Shown: positions 43,652 through 52,930 of the stretch, piece after piece
How positions within the stretch are numbered: position 1 is the first letter of the stretch
Layout: each line of letters opens with the position of its first letter
Assembly: GCF_029854215.1 (NCBI RefSeq)
Contig: NZ_CP122961.1
Coordinates: 806,001-870,000, forward strand
Direction of reading: 5' to 3'
Length of the DNA stretch: 64,000 nt
Source: Halomonas alkaliantarctica
Lineage (GTDB): Bacteria > Pseudomonadota > Gammaproteobacteria > Pseudomonadales > Halomonadaceae
Notes under the pieces: generated by a model
What the model was told of the DNA's origin: nothing
What the model saw: the letters and a program-made list of their open reading frames with translations, nothing else
The model's database searches: none
Program-made: the position numbers and the translations under genes

Positions 43652-45028
43652 TCACTGATACTGTTTTTGCGGGCTACGGGTATCGTTTTCGCTGCATAGC
43701 GTCATGATCAATCCGGGGTGGGCGTTGTGGGCGGTCAGCACCCAGTCGTGTGCCATGGCAATCTCCTGGCAGATGGCCAATCCTAAACCGGCGCCATGGT
43801 CGCGCCGATGGGCGCCGCGCCAGAATCGTGTGAACAATAGGGGGAGGTTTGTCGAATCGACGCCAGGCCCCCGGTCACGCACGGTTATGGTATTGCTTTG
43901 GATCTCTATGCTGACGACGGTCTGAGCGGGAGCATGCTGGATGGCGTTCTCCAGCAAATTCTTGAGCAGGGTGAAGCATGCCCCGCGATCAGCCACCCAT
44001 GTCACCTTGTCGTCGGCGGCGAGTACCGTTAAATGCACGTCGGCGGACTCCGCCATGCGTTGCAAGTAGGTGGAAGCTTCGTGGGCGATGTCGTGCATTC
44101 GAGCAACACTAAACTGGTAGTTGTGCGCCTCGCTCGCTTCGGCCAGAAGTAGCAGTTGTTGTACCTGCCGCGTCATGTACTCGACATCGCTCAATAATGC
44201 CTTGCGGCCACTTCGCCCCACCTCAAGCAACTCAACCTGCCCGCGGATCAGCGCCAGTGGCGTTTTTAACTCATGGGCTGCATGGCCGAGAAATTCCTGC
44301 TGCAGGCGATAACCCCGCTCAAGGCGTTCCAGAGCGTGATTGAAGCTATCTACCAGCGGGGCAATTTCCACAGGCACGGCGTCCGTATCGAGCCGGGCGT
44401 CTATAGAGCGCGGTGAGATAGCCGCCGCCGATTTGGAAACATCGCGCAGCGGCTTGAGGGTGAAGCGCAAGGTAATGTAGGCGCATAAACCGAAGGCGGC
44501 GAACATGACAAAGCCAAACACCAGTACGCCTGCTACCACCAGTGGAAAGGCAACCAGATAGAGGACATCAAAGAATCTTGCACTGGCGACGAACTGCAGA
44601 TACCACGTTCTTCCACCATGCTCAAAGGGCTGCGTAGCACTGTAGAAAGTTCTGTCATCATACTCAAAGGTAAAGTTGCCACGCGCCAAACGCTGAACCT
44701 CTCCCTTGGCTGGCCAGAAAGTTTCTTCGGCACTCGAGACCACCGTCACGTTCCCTGCATCATCCAGAATCCGATACGCCGTCTCGCGTTGTGGGCCTTC
44801 GAATAGCCAAGCGCGGTCTTTCATACTGGCGTCGAAACCGACGGGCTGACCACTACTGTCGAACTGGATATTATCTACCATCCCCTCCGCCGCGTCGGCC
44901 AGGTCCATACGAGCCAGTAGATCGCTCTGAAGCATCGCTGCTGCGGCAATTACCAATAGGGTGATACTTAGCACCATGCCCGCCACATAGGCCAACAGCA
45001 CTTTCAGCCTCAGGCTATTTAGCGTCAT
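43652..45028 (-). CDS. Sensor histidine kinase (OmpR/QseC-type partner)
   Basis: 458 residues from ATG 45028, which overlaps the response regulator stop by 14 bases; a longer start at 45046 is possible. Two membrane helices (~10-32 and ~155-185) enclose a ~120-residue periplasmic sensor; HAMP ~186-240; HisKA with His252 in HAAHELKTPLALIRG; HATPase_c with LLENAIQHA, DRGPGVD and GAGLGLAICQEIAMAH. With the regulator and MipA it forms a three-gene operon divergent from an RND pump, so it probably senses pump substrates or envelope stress. Confidence 0.88.
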   Translation of the reverse strand: MTLNSLRLKVLLAYVAGMVLSITLLVIAAAAMLQSDLLARMDLADAAEGMVDNIQFDSSGQPVGFDASMKDRAWLFEGPQRETAYRILDDAGNVTVVSSAEETFWPAKGEVQRLARGNFTFEYDDRTFYSATQPFEHGGRTWYLQFVASARFFDVLYLVAFPLVVAGVLVFGFVMFAAFGLCAYITLRFTLKPLRDVSKSAAAISPRSIDARLDTDAVPVEIAPLVDSFNHALERLERGYRLQQEFLGHAAHELKTPLALIRGQVELLEVGRSGRKALLSDVEYMTRQVQQLLLLAEASEAHNYQFSVARMHDIAHEASTYLQRMAESADVHLTVLAADDKVTWVADRGACFTLLKNLLENAIQHAPAQTVVSIEIQSNTITVRDRGPGVDSTNLPLLFTRFWRGAHRRDHGAGLGLAICQEIAMAHDWVLTAHNAHPGLIMTLCSENDTRSPQKQYQ

Positions 45029-45701
45029 CCGCTTGACGAAGCGCATACCCCATTCCTCTTACGTTAGCGATCCGCTGGCGCGAGCCAATGGCAAGCAGCT
45101 TGCGGCGTAAACGGTGTAGGGCCACATCCAGGGCGTTCGGTGTCACCGCCTCACTAAGCCCCCATGCCGCTGCTTCCAGCGCGCTGCGGCGAACGACCTC
45201 ATCGTGCTTGTATAACAGCGACTGCATGATGTGCAGCTCCGCCGGGGCGAGGGTAATGCTCTTGTCGCCGTTGAACAGAATGCCGCTTTCAATATGTAGT
45301 CTCAGATCACCATGACTGGGGTCGATGGGGTGGAACTCCGCAGGGCGACGCAGCAAGGCCCTAACCCGTGCCACCATTTCGTCCATGGCAAACGGCTTGG
45401 GCAGGTAGTCGTCGGCGCCGGCTTCGAGTCCTTCTACCCGGTCATGCAGCGCATCGCGCGCTGTTAACACCAGGCAGGGGACGCTAAGGCCCGCGTTGCG
45501 TAATTTCTTGAGCAATAGCAGCCCATCGCCATCCGGTAAGCCACGATCGAGTATCAGCGCCTGATAGGGCATCTGCTGGACAGCAGCCCAAGCCGAATCG
45601 ATGCGATCAACCACATCAACGGCGATGCCTGCGGCCGCTAACCCTTTGCACATTAAATGAGCTAGTCGGTCGTGATCCTCGATCAGTAGTATACGGCTCA
45701 T
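45015..45701 (-). CDS. OmpR-family response regulator
   Basis: 228 residues. Receiver domain with acidic pair E8/D9, phospho-acceptor D52 (ALILDRGLPDGDGLLLL) and conserved Thr/Lys (LVLTARD, LPKPFAMDEMVARVRALLRR). Winged-helix DNA-binding domain: LAPAELHIMQSLLYKHDEVVRRSALEAAAWGL, VTPNALDVALHRLRRKL, IANVRGMGYALR. Its start overlaps the mipA stop by one base. A direct repeat TCTTAC-N5-TCTTAC near 46.59 kb in the divergent control region has the geometry bound by dimers of such regulators. It likely controls both mipA and the RND pump. Confidence 0.88.
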   Translation of the reverse strand: MSRILLIEDHDRLAHLMCKGLAAAGIAVDVVDRIDSAWAAVQQMPYQALILDRGLPDGDGLLLLKKLRNAGLSVPCLVLTARDALHDRVEGLEAGADDYLPKPFAMDEMVARVRALLRRPAEFHPIDPSHGDLRLHIESGILFNGDKSITLAPAELHIMQSLLYKHDEVVRRSALEAAAWGLSEAVTPNALDVALHRLRRKLLAIGSRQRIANVRGMGYALRQADDAK

Positions 45702-46516
45702 CAGAATGTATAAAGATAGCCAACTAACACGGCGTTTTGGGTCGAGCGATCTACCAGCGGACTATCTTTGATTTCGTCAGCCAAGCTCGTGACCTCAACA
45801 CCTATCAGCACAGAGTGATGCTGGTCAAACAGGTACATGCCGCGCACCCCCGCCTCGATATTGACAGCCGATTCCCCTGAATAGGCAGGGCGATCGAAGC
45901 GAACCTCACTATCACGAACGCCGAAGTAGTAATCGACGTTCTTGTCGTCCTGCCAGGATGCCCCCACGTGAGGGGTTAGCATTATATGTTCGCCGATTTG
46001 CCACGTTCTCTCCAGGCCAAGATCGAAGCGCTGCCCGTCACTGTTGCCGGAGACGTCGGTGAGCCATTCGGCGCCTACATCAACGAAGTTGGTGTTCCAC
46101 TCCATCTTTGCCCCTGCCCAGAAGCCGCCCTTGCGCTCACTCATGTCGTTGAGAATCGGGGCATCGCCTTCCTCGTAACCGCTACCATCATACTGGGCGA
46201 CGATACCGAAATTGAGTTGTTGGGAGTCGCTGATGACAAGACTCGGCAGTTTGAATTCGATTTCTGGACCGAAAACACTAATGTACCGGTTTTCGACCTG
46301 GAGCAAGGGGAAGAGGGTGTTTTCCCTATCGATACCAGCATAAGGATCCTGTTCGCTTATTGCGCCTACGCCCAATCCCCAAGTGGTTTCGTCTGAACTC
46401 TCTTCGTCGGCGTACGCCAACGGAGATGCAATAACAAGACCACTTATAAATGCAGCTGTCACCAATCTCATAGTGGTGAGGCGGCTGTTCAGTACTAGCG
46501 ATTGACGAGGACCCAT
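45701..46516 (-). CDS. MipA/OmpV-family outer-membrane protein
   Basis: 271 residues; start ATG 46516 is supported by AGGAG seven bases upstream, giving a 15-residue lead before the signal sequence (MRLVTAAFISGLVIASPLAYA). The mature part has alternating beta strands with GLGVGAISEQDPYAGIDRENTLFPLLQVENRYISVFGPEIEFKLP, a MipA/OmpV signature, and ends in the outer-membrane-type aromatic residue (LVGYLYTF). MipA/OmpV proteins often sit beside a two-component system responding to cationic or envelope-active compounds. Here it leads the mipA-regulator-kinase operon, divergent from an RND pump. Confidence 0.86.
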   Translation of the reverse strand: MGPRQSLVLNSRLTTMRLVTAAFISGLVIASPLAYADEESSDETTWGLGVGAISEQDPYAGIDRENTLFPLLQVENRYISVFGPEIEFKLPSLVISDSQQLNFGIVAQYDGSGYEEGDAPILNDMSERKGGFWAGAKMEWNTNFVDVGAEWLTDVSGNSDGQRFDLGLERTWQIGEHIMLTPHVGASWQDDKNVDYYFGVRDSEVRFDRPAYSGESAVNIEAGVRGMYLFDQHHSVLIGVEVTSLADEIKDSPLVDRSTQNAVLVGYLYTF

Positions 46517-46580
46517 AGGTGTACTCCTAGCATGATGTGAAAGTCAGAGTGGTATGAAAGTGCCATCATCAGGAGCGCTA

Positions 46581-46636
46581 TCTTACGCGTTTCTTACTGG
46601 TGCCGGATTTATTTAAAACGTTACCTCAGTAAGAAA
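46581..46636. promoter_or_regulatory. Direct-repeat operator candidate between mipA and the RND operon
   Basis: TCTTAC (46581-46586) and TCTTAC (46592-46597) are spaced by five bases, an 11-base period like the tandem sites of OmpR-family regulators. A reverse copy, AGTAAGAAA (46628-46636), pairs with TTTCTTACT (46590-46598) as an inverted repeat. The sites lie between the mipA start and the adaptor start, where the regulator encoded at 45015-45701 is expected to act. Confidence 0.55.
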
Positions 46637-46728
46637 TGAGAAAGGAAGGCAGGCCGATAGTTGTTCAACAGAAATGCTTGATGTCGTTTTTCATCAACGA
46701 ACTGAACAATTTGAAACAGGCCTGAATC

Positions 46729-47850
46729 ATGTCACCTCCAACCGGAAAGATGTATCTCGGCATTACGATTGCCGTGATCGCTAGCGCTGCCGCGCTGGCA
46801 TGTATGCAGGCGTTGTCGTCGGAGAGTGATGCCGTCGCCGAACCGACGGCGCAGCCCTCACTATCCGTCAACGTGACGACATTAGAACCTCAGACGCTTC
46901 CGACCACGATTGCGGCCAATGGTGATATTGCTGCGTGGCAGGAGATCATTATCGGTACCGAAATCGGTGGCCTGCGGCTGGTAGACGTCAAGGTAGACGT
47001 GGGTGATGAGGTCACGGAAGGGCAGGTGCTGGCCGTTTATAACGACACCACGGTGCGCGCAGAGCTGGCGAGGAGCCGAGCCGCCGTGGCGGAAGCCGAA
47101 GCAACGCTTGCGGAAGCGAATGCCAATGCCCAGCGTGCCCGACGTTTGAAAACCACCGGCTCGCTTTCAGAGCAGCAGATCCAGCAATACGAAACCGCCG
47201 AACTTACCGCCCGTGCGCGGCTAGGCGTTGCGCAAGCGCAGAATGAAGCCCAAGCACTACGCTTGGCTCAGACGCAGGTAGTCGCCCCGGACGACGGTTT
47301 GATTACCTCACGCACGGCCACTGTTGGCGATGTTACCGGCGCCGATCAGGAACTGTTCCGATTGACGCGCCACGGTCGGCTGGAGTGGCGGGCCGAGGTC
47401 GCCGCATCGGAGCTGAATAAGCTGCGACCTGGCCAGCCTGCCACGATCACCCTGTCAGGCGGCTACGAACTCGACGGGCGTTTGCGCACCATCGCGCCGC
47501 TAGTGGACACCGCTACCCGCAATGGCCTGGTTTATGTCGACCTACCGTTAAGCGACGTTGCCCGGGCGGGAATGTTTGCCCAGGGTGAATTTGAATTGGG
47601 CACCCGCCAAGTGTTGACGCTACCACGCTCCGCGGTGCAGATCCGTGATGGCTTTGGCTACGTTCATCGCGTCAGCGGTGAAGGCCAAATAACGGAGCTT
47701 AAAGTTGCCTTGGGCCAGCACACGGAGGATCGAATCGAAATTCGCGCCGGGCTTGAACCCGATGCCCAAGTGGTCGCCTCGGGCGGTGCTTTTCTTGGCA
47801 ACGGTGACCAGGTGCGGGTGATTGAGACCGACGCCGAGGAGGGGGTATGA
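46729..47850 (+). CDS. RND efflux periplasmic adaptor
   Basis: 373 residues. N-terminal membrane anchor or signal (MYLGITIAVIASAAALACMQ; a Cys at residue ~25 makes a lipoprotein possible but the lipobox is poor). Hairpin and barrel-sandwich motifs: EIGGLRLVDVKVDVGDEVTEGQVLAVYND, ARSRAAVAEAEATLAEANANAQRARRLKTTG, TQVVAPDDGLITSRTATVGDV; beta-barrel with GQPATITLSGGYELDGRLRTIAPLVDTATRNGLVYVDLP. It belongs to the MexH/MdtA-like branch. It is followed by the pump with a four-base overlap. No outer-membrane channel gene is adjacent. Confidence 0.87.
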   Translation: MSPPTGKMYLGITIAVIASAAALACMQALSSESDAVAEPTAQPSLSVNVTTLEPQTLPTTIAANGDIAAWQEIIIGTEIGGLRLVDVKVDVGDEVTEGQVLAVYNDTTVRAELARSRAAVAEAEATLAEANANAQRARRLKTTGSLSEQQIQQYETAELTARARLGVAQAQNEAQALRLAQTQVVAPDDGLITSRTATVGDVTGADQELFRLTRHGRLEWRAEVAASELNKLRPGQPATITLSGGYELDGRLRTIAPLVDTATRNGLVYVDLPLSDVARAGMFAQGEFELGTRQVLTLPRSAVQIRDGFGYVHRVSGEGQITELKVALGQHTEDRIEIRAGLEPDAQVVASGGAFLGNGDQVRVIETDAEEGV

Positions 47851-50800
47851 CGCTCAATACCTCATCCTGGGCGATTCGCAATCCTATTCCGGTTGTTCTG
47901 CTCTTCATCCTATTGACCTTCTGGGGGCTCATCTCCTTCCGAGGCTTGTTTATTCAGGATTTACCTGATGTGCAACTGCCCCTCGTGGAGGTCTCCGCCT
48001 CATTGCCGGGAGCGGCCCCTGCCTTAATGGAGAACGAGGTTGCCCGCAAGATCGAGGACGCCATCGCTACCGTCTCCGGCGTCAAAAACATCTCTACAAC
48101 GTTGACGGATGGCAATGCCGACATTGCTATCGAATTCAGGTTGGAAAAGTCCTTACAAGAGGCTATTGAGGACGTGCGCGACGCTGTTGCTCGCATCCGC
48201 TCGGAGCTACCCGCCGACCTGCGCGACCCAGTGATTCGGAAAGGTGAGTTTTCCAGTGAGCCGATTGTACGCTACGCGGTGACCTCCTCCGTTCTAGACG
48301 ATGAGGCACTCTCCTGGTTCGTCGATGACAAAATGACCAAGGCCGTATTGGCGGTGGCCGGTGTTGGTTCGGTTCGGCGTATCGGCGGGGTCGATCGCGA
48401 AGTCCGCGTGGCATTGGATCCGGATCGCCTGCTGGCGATGAACACGACAGCGCTGGATATCTCACGCCAGCTGCGCCAGGCGCATTTGGAGGCGCCCGGT
48501 GGGCGTGTAGATGTCGGCGGTGCCGAACAGGCCGTGCGAATCATCGCCAACGCTGAATCCGCAGCCGAGCTGGCGAGGATGGAGCTGGCACTCAGCGATG
48601 GCCGCCGTATTCGTCTTGATGAGGTGGCGACGGTCACCGATACCGTGGCCGAGCGGCGCTCGATGGCATTGCTTGATGGCGCGCCCGTCGTCGGCGTCGA
48701 GATGACCCGTGCCGAGGGGTACGGCGAGGTGGATGTGGCCGAGGGCGTGCAGTTTGCACTCGCTGAGCTGCAACTGCAATATCCCCATGTCGAGGTCGAA
48801 GAAGCCTTCAATTTTTTTGGGCCGGTGCTGGATAACTATCAAGGCTCCTTGCACATGCTATTCGAGGGCATGGCGCTGGCGGTGCTGGTGGTGTTCTGTT
48901 TCCTGCGCAATTGGCGGGCCACACTGATTGCGGCGGTTACGTTGCCGCTGTCGATCATCCCCACCTTCGCTTTCATGCACCTGATGGGCTTCTCGCTCAA
49001 TGTGGTGACCTTGCTGGCGCTCTCGCTGGTGATCGGGGTGCTGGTGGACGATGCCATTGTCGAGATTGAGAATATCGAACGGCACCTGCTAATGGGCAAG
49101 CCCCCGCGCCAGGCCGCCATGGACGCGGCGGCGGAAATTGGCCTGGCCGTCGTCGCCACCACCTTTACATTGATTGCCGTTTTTCTGCCCACGGCCTTTA
49201 TGAGCGGCACCGTCGGGCAATTCTTCGTTCAGTTCGGTTGGACGGCCTCGGTAGCGGTGCTGTTTTCTCTGCTGGTGGCGCGCCTGCTAACGCCCATGCT
49301 GGCTGCGTATCTGCTGCGCAAACCCCAACATCCCTCGCGCGATCCAACGTGGATTAGCGTCTATCTGGTCGTCGCCCGTTGGTGCCTGCGCCACCGTAAG
49401 ACAACGCTCATCGCGGCGGCGGCCTGCTTTGCAGGCGGTATCTGGTTGGCCTCGACCCTGCCGGGGACCTTCATACCCCCCGATGATAATTCCCAGACGC
49501 AGGCGACGCTCACCTTGCCGCCCGGTAGCACCTTGTCTGAAGCGGAGGCGCTTGCCGAGCAGGCACGCTCACGACTGGTGACGCAACGGCACGTCGTCAG
49601 CGTTTTTGCGGCCATCGGTGAGAACTCCGGCAGCAGTGACTCTGGTGTGACCTCGGTGGAACTGACCATTGGTTTGGCGGATCGCGCAACCCGCGCGGGC
49701 GTTACGCAGCAAGACATAGAGCAGCAGTTGCGGGTGGCACTCGCCACGCTTCCCGGCGTGCGAACTCGCGTAGGTGACGAGGGGGATGGCTATGAGTTGG
49801 TGCTCGCCGGTGAGGATAGCCGGGTGCTTGAACTGCATGCCCGCCAAGTCGAGCGGGAGATGCGCACCATTCCCGGCATCGGCGCGGTGAGTTCGACGGC
49901 CAGCTTGGTCAGGCCTGAACTCATTGTACGCCCTGATTTTGCCCGCGCCGCCGACCTTGGGGTCTCGGCTCAGGCCATCGCCGATACGCTGCGCATCGCG
50001 ACAGTGGGCGATAACGCCGAGGACCTTCCTAAGTTGAACTTCAGCTCGCGTCAGGTGCCGGTGATGGTTCGGCTGGCGGATGCCGCTCGGGAGGATATGG
50101 CGACCCTTAAACGGCTACCCGTGCCTGGTGCGAACGGACCAGTGCCGCTGGAGAGCGTGGCTAACGTTGAGTGGAGCAGCGGTCCTTCGGAAATCACCCG
50201 GCATGACCGTATGCGCAACGTCAATTTCGAGGTGAGCCTGCAAGGGCAGCCTTTGGGAGAAATCGAGCAGGCCGTGCAGGCACTGCCCAGTTTACGTCAG
50301 TTGCCACGCGGCGTGTTTCAGACAGCAGAAGGCGATGCAGAGGAAATGGCGGAGCTTGCCTCAAGCTTCGGGATTGCCATGCTGACCGGCGTGCTGTGTA
50401 TCTATATGTTGCTGGTGCTGCTGCTCAAGGATTTCATGCAGCCGGTCACTATTCTGGTGGCGCTGGTGCTCTCCGTACCCGGTGCTTTCCTGGCGCTGTT
50501 CCTCACGCAGACGCCCGTGTCGCTGCCCGCCATGATCGGATTGATCATGCTGATGGGCATCGCCACCAAGAACTCAATCCTGCTGGTGGACTACATCATT
50601 ATCGCCCGTCGGGTGCATGGGTTGGAACGTGTGGACGCCATCGTTGATGCCTGCAAAAAACGTGTTCGGCCTATCGTGATGACCACCATTGCCATGGGGG
50701 CGGGCATGATGCCGATCGCCTTAGGCTGGGCTGGCGATCCCAGTTTCCGGGCCCCCATGGCCTTCGTGGTCATTGGTGGGTTGATCACGTCGACGTTTTT

Positions 50801-50906
50801 GAGCCTGTTGGTGATTCCTGTTGTTTACAGCGGTATCGATGATTTTGTGATATGGCTGCGCTTTTGCTGGAAGCGACAGCCATATCAGGAGATTAGGCAA
50901 GCATGA
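47847..50906 (+). CDS. RND efflux pump, HAE1 family
   Basis: 1019 residues with the full twelve-helix RND plan: TM1 NPIPVVLLFILLTFWGLISFR, TM2-6 after ~330, TM7 near 530 and TM8-12 after ~845. The proton-relay Asp pair is in TM4 (VIGVLVDDAIVEIENIERHL). It resembles the MexI/MuxB-like branch, which often has a dedicated regulator. It is coupled to the adaptor (ATGA overlap) and faces mipA-regulator-kinase. The substrate is unknown. It is a different branch from the adeB-like pump, with only moderate similarity by eye. Confidence 0.9.
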   Translation: MTLNTSSWAIRNPIPVVLLFILLTFWGLISFRGLFIQDLPDVQLPLVEVSASLPGAAPALMENEVARKIEDAIATVSGVKNISTTLTDGNADIAIEFRLEKSLQEAIEDVRDAVARIRSELPADLRDPVIRKGEFSSEPIVRYAVTSSVLDDEALSWFVDDKMTKAVLAVAGVGSVRRIGGVDREVRVALDPDRLLAMNTTALDISRQLRQAHLEAPGGRVDVGGAEQAVRIIANAESAAELARMELALSDGRRIRLDEVATVTDTVAERRSMALLDGAPVVGVEMTRAEGYGEVDVAEGVQFALAELQLQYPHVEVEEAFNFFGPVLDNYQGSLHMLFEGMALAVLVVFCFLRNWRATLIAAVTLPLSIIPTFAFMHLMGFSLNVVTLLALSLVIGVLVDDAIVEIENIERHLLMGKPPRQAAMDAAAEIGLAVVATTFTLIAVFLPTAFMSGTVGQFFVQFGWTASVAVLFSLLVARLLTPMLAAYLLRKPQHPSRDPTWISVYLVVARWCLRHRKTTLIAAAACFAGGIWLASTLPGTFIPPDDNSQTQATLTLPPGSTLSEAEALAEQARSRLVTQRHVVSVFAAIGENSGSSDSGVTSVELTIGLADRATRAGVTQQDIEQQLRVALATLPGVRTRVGDEGDGYELVLAGEDSRVLELHARQVEREMRTIPGIGAVSSTASLVRPELIVRPDFARAADLGVSAQAIADTLRIATVGDNAEDLPKLNFSSRQVPVMVRLADAAREDMATLKRLPVPGANGPVPLESVANVEWSSGPSEITRHDRMRNVNFEVSLQGQPLGEIEQAVQALPSLRQLPRGVFQTAEGDAEEMAELASSFGIAMLTGVLCIYMLLVLLLKDFMQPVTILVALVLSVPGAFLALFLTQTPVSLPAMIGLIMLMGIATKNSILLVDYIIIARRVHGLERVDAIVDACKKRVRPIVMTTIAMGAGMMPIALGWAGDPSFRAPMAFVVIGGLITSTFLSLLVIPVVYSGIDDFVIWLRFCWKRQPYQEIRQA

Positions 50907-51005
50907 CAATGATAGCGCTTACACTAGACGTTGAGTTCTATGGTACGCCCGTTAATCGTGAATGCTGGCATGGATCTACCCTTTCACTAGGAGCCACGTA
51001 TGAAC

Positions 51006-51749
51006 TTACATTTTGCTAAGCGTCTCCACCGCCTGATCGAAGTGCCCATCGCGCTCAGCCCAGCGCAGGAAGTTGACGTTTTCCACCAGTATTTCCTTGG
51101 GCGTGGGTTTTTCGTGGAACAACGTCATGACTTCGTCGATAAAGTCATCAAGCGGCATATAGCCTTCGCGAGTCGACTGGCCGGGTGTCAGTTCCGTCTG
51201 CACGGCGGGAGGCGCCAGCTCGATGAGCTCGACTTTGCCTTTGAGCTGTTCGCGCATCGATATCGTATAGGAGTGGATGGCTGCCTTGGTGGCGCAATAG
51301 GTGGGTGTGCTACTTTTCGGGACGAATGCAAGGCCGGAGGAGACGTTCACAATTACCGCGTCTGGCTGGCTTACTAAATGGTTGATCAGTGCATTGGTCA
51401 ATCGGAGCGGCCCTAGGAGGTTGGTGACGACCGTCTGTTCGGCGTCAATCAGGCTACTGGGACTGGATAAATCTTCGCTGCGCATGATGCCCGCATTGTT
51501 GATCAGCACGTTGAGGTTGGGGTGCTCAGCGACGACGCGCTTCGCAAAAGCGGCGATGTCTTCTGGATCCTCGACATCGAGAACCATCGTGTGCATATTT
51601 TGCTGGCCAGTAATGGTTTTCTCTAGTGTTTCCATGCGCCTTCCGGCGACGATGACGGTGTTGCCAAGTGCATTGAAGCGTAACGCAAGTTCACGACCAA
51701 TGCCGGAGCCGCCACCGGTGATAAGGATAGTATTTCCTGATGTTTTCAT
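51006..51749 (-). CDS. Short-chain dehydrogenase/reductase, DltE-like
   Basis: 247 residues, a complete classical SDR. Cofactor motif TGGGSGIG at 11-18; NNAG at ~84-87; catalytic Ser ~138 (NVSSGLAF), Tyr151 and Lys155 in PTYCATKAAIHS. The pattern GxGxxLVLR-like NTVIVAGRRMETL and LIELAPPAVQTELT match the DltE/YdfG-like subgroup. NADP preference is suggested by the Arg pair after the second strand (AGRR). It is divergent from the AraC-type gene at 51920, which likely controls it. Substrate unknown. Confidence 0.87.
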   Translation of the reverse strand: MKTSGNTILITGGGSGIGRELALRFNALGNTVIVAGRRMETLEKTITGQQNMHTMVLDVEDPEDIAAFAKRVVAEHPNLNVLINNAGIMRSEDLSSPSSLIDAEQTVVTNLLGPLRLTNALINHLVSQPDAVIVNVSSGLAFVPKSSTPTYCATKAAIHSYTISMREQLKGKVELIELAPPAVQTELTPGQSTREGYMPLDDFIDEVMTLFHEKPTPKEILVENVNFLRWAERDGHFDQAVETLSKM

Positions 51750-51919
51750 TGTTTCACTCTCCGTCTGTTTTTAGGACTTAATGCCACTCACTTTTTAACA
51801 ATTCGGTGGCGGCGGGGCTTGCCAACACCTGCGCAAAACTTGCTTGATCCTGCAGGTGTGGAGAAACGCCTGTTCGGTCATGCTAACTTTGAGTCGAGAT
51901 GCTGGCTGGAGGAAAGTAG

Positions 51920-52852
51920 ATGAACCCACTCATACAAGCGGTGCAGACGTATGCCACGCTACATGCTAATAGCGATGGCTTGGTGTTATCCCGTGTGCCG
52001 GGGCTTAGTATGATGTGCGTAGAAATCCCCGCGGGTGACTTGCAATCGATATATAAGCCTCTGGTTTGCTTAGTGCTACAAGGGTCTAAGCGGATGATGG
52101 TCGGTCATCAGGACAGAGTGATATCGGCGGGGGAATCTGCGATTGTGAGCGCAGATATGCCTGTCGTCGGGCGAATAGTCCAAGCAAAACCGAGCGAGCC
52201 CTATCTGGCGGTCGCGGTCGAACTGGATATGATCATCATGCGTGAGCTTGCCACTCACCTAGGGACGTCGCCGCCACAACGGCCATCCGAGATGCAGACA
52301 CTATTTGCGGAAGACACCGAAGCGGAGGTGATTGACTGCGTATCACGACTGATGAAACTGCTGGATCGGCCCGACTCTCTACCACTTCTACGCCCGGGTA
52401 TCATGCAGGAGTTGCACTATTGGTTGCTATCGGGCCCTCATGGCAACGCTTTGCGGGATATTGCAGATCCGGATAGCTACGCGAGCCGCCTTGCCGCCGC
52501 CATTGCTATTCTGAGAGCCGAGTACACATCGCGCGTGCCGGTAGAGCAACTGGCGACACAGGCAGGCATGAGCCTCAGCTCGTTTCATAAGCATTTCAAA
52601 CACATGACGTCGCTTACGCCGGGGCAATACCAGCAGCGACTGCGCTTGATCGAAGCGCGCCGCCTGATGCTCGATGAAGGGTGTTCCGCGAGCCATGCTG
52701 CCTTCGAGGTGGGGTACGAAAGTGTTTCTCAGTTCACTCGCGAATACGGTCGCCTTTTCCAGTTGCCGCCAAAGCGTGATGCGCTGCGCTTTCAAAAATC
52801 CAGCGAGGCTGCCAGCAGCCACGCAGCAGCGTCGCAACGACTAGGTGCCTGA
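51920..52852 (+). CDS. AraC-family regulator with AraC_N domain
   Basis: 310 residues. N-terminal AraC_N (cupin-like) sensor from ~20 to 185 with the family pattern VPGLSMMCVEIPAGDLQSIYKPLVCLVLQGSKRMMVG; C-terminal AraC DNA-binding domain at ~205-300, with helices VPVEQLATQAGMSLSSFHKHFKHMTSLTPGQYQQRLRLIEARRLML and ASHAAFEVGYESVSQFTREYGRLF. GGAGGAAA ribosome site. Divergent from the SDR gene at 51749; regulators of this subgroup usually control a neighbouring oxidoreductase. Effector unknown. Confidence 0.88.
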   Translation: MNPLIQAVQTYATLHANSDGLVLSRVPGLSMMCVEIPAGDLQSIYKPLVCLVLQGSKRMMVGHQDRVISAGESAIVSADMPVVGRIVQAKPSEPYLAVAVELDMIIMRELATHLGTSPPQRPSEMQTLFAEDTEAEVIDCVSRLMKLLDRPDSLPLLRPGIMQELHYWLLSGPHGNALRDIADPDSYASRLAAAIAILRAEYTSRVPVEQLATQAGMSLSSFHKHFKHMTSLTPGQYQQRLRLIEARRLMLDEGCSASHAAFEVGYESVSQFTREYGRLFQLPPKRDALRFQKSSEAASSHAAASQRLGA

Positions 52853-52930
52853 GCCATACTGCTTGTTACTCAGGGAGTCTCGCGATGATCTTTATCGATT
52901 GGGTCATGGCGTTGATGGCGCAGTATGCGC

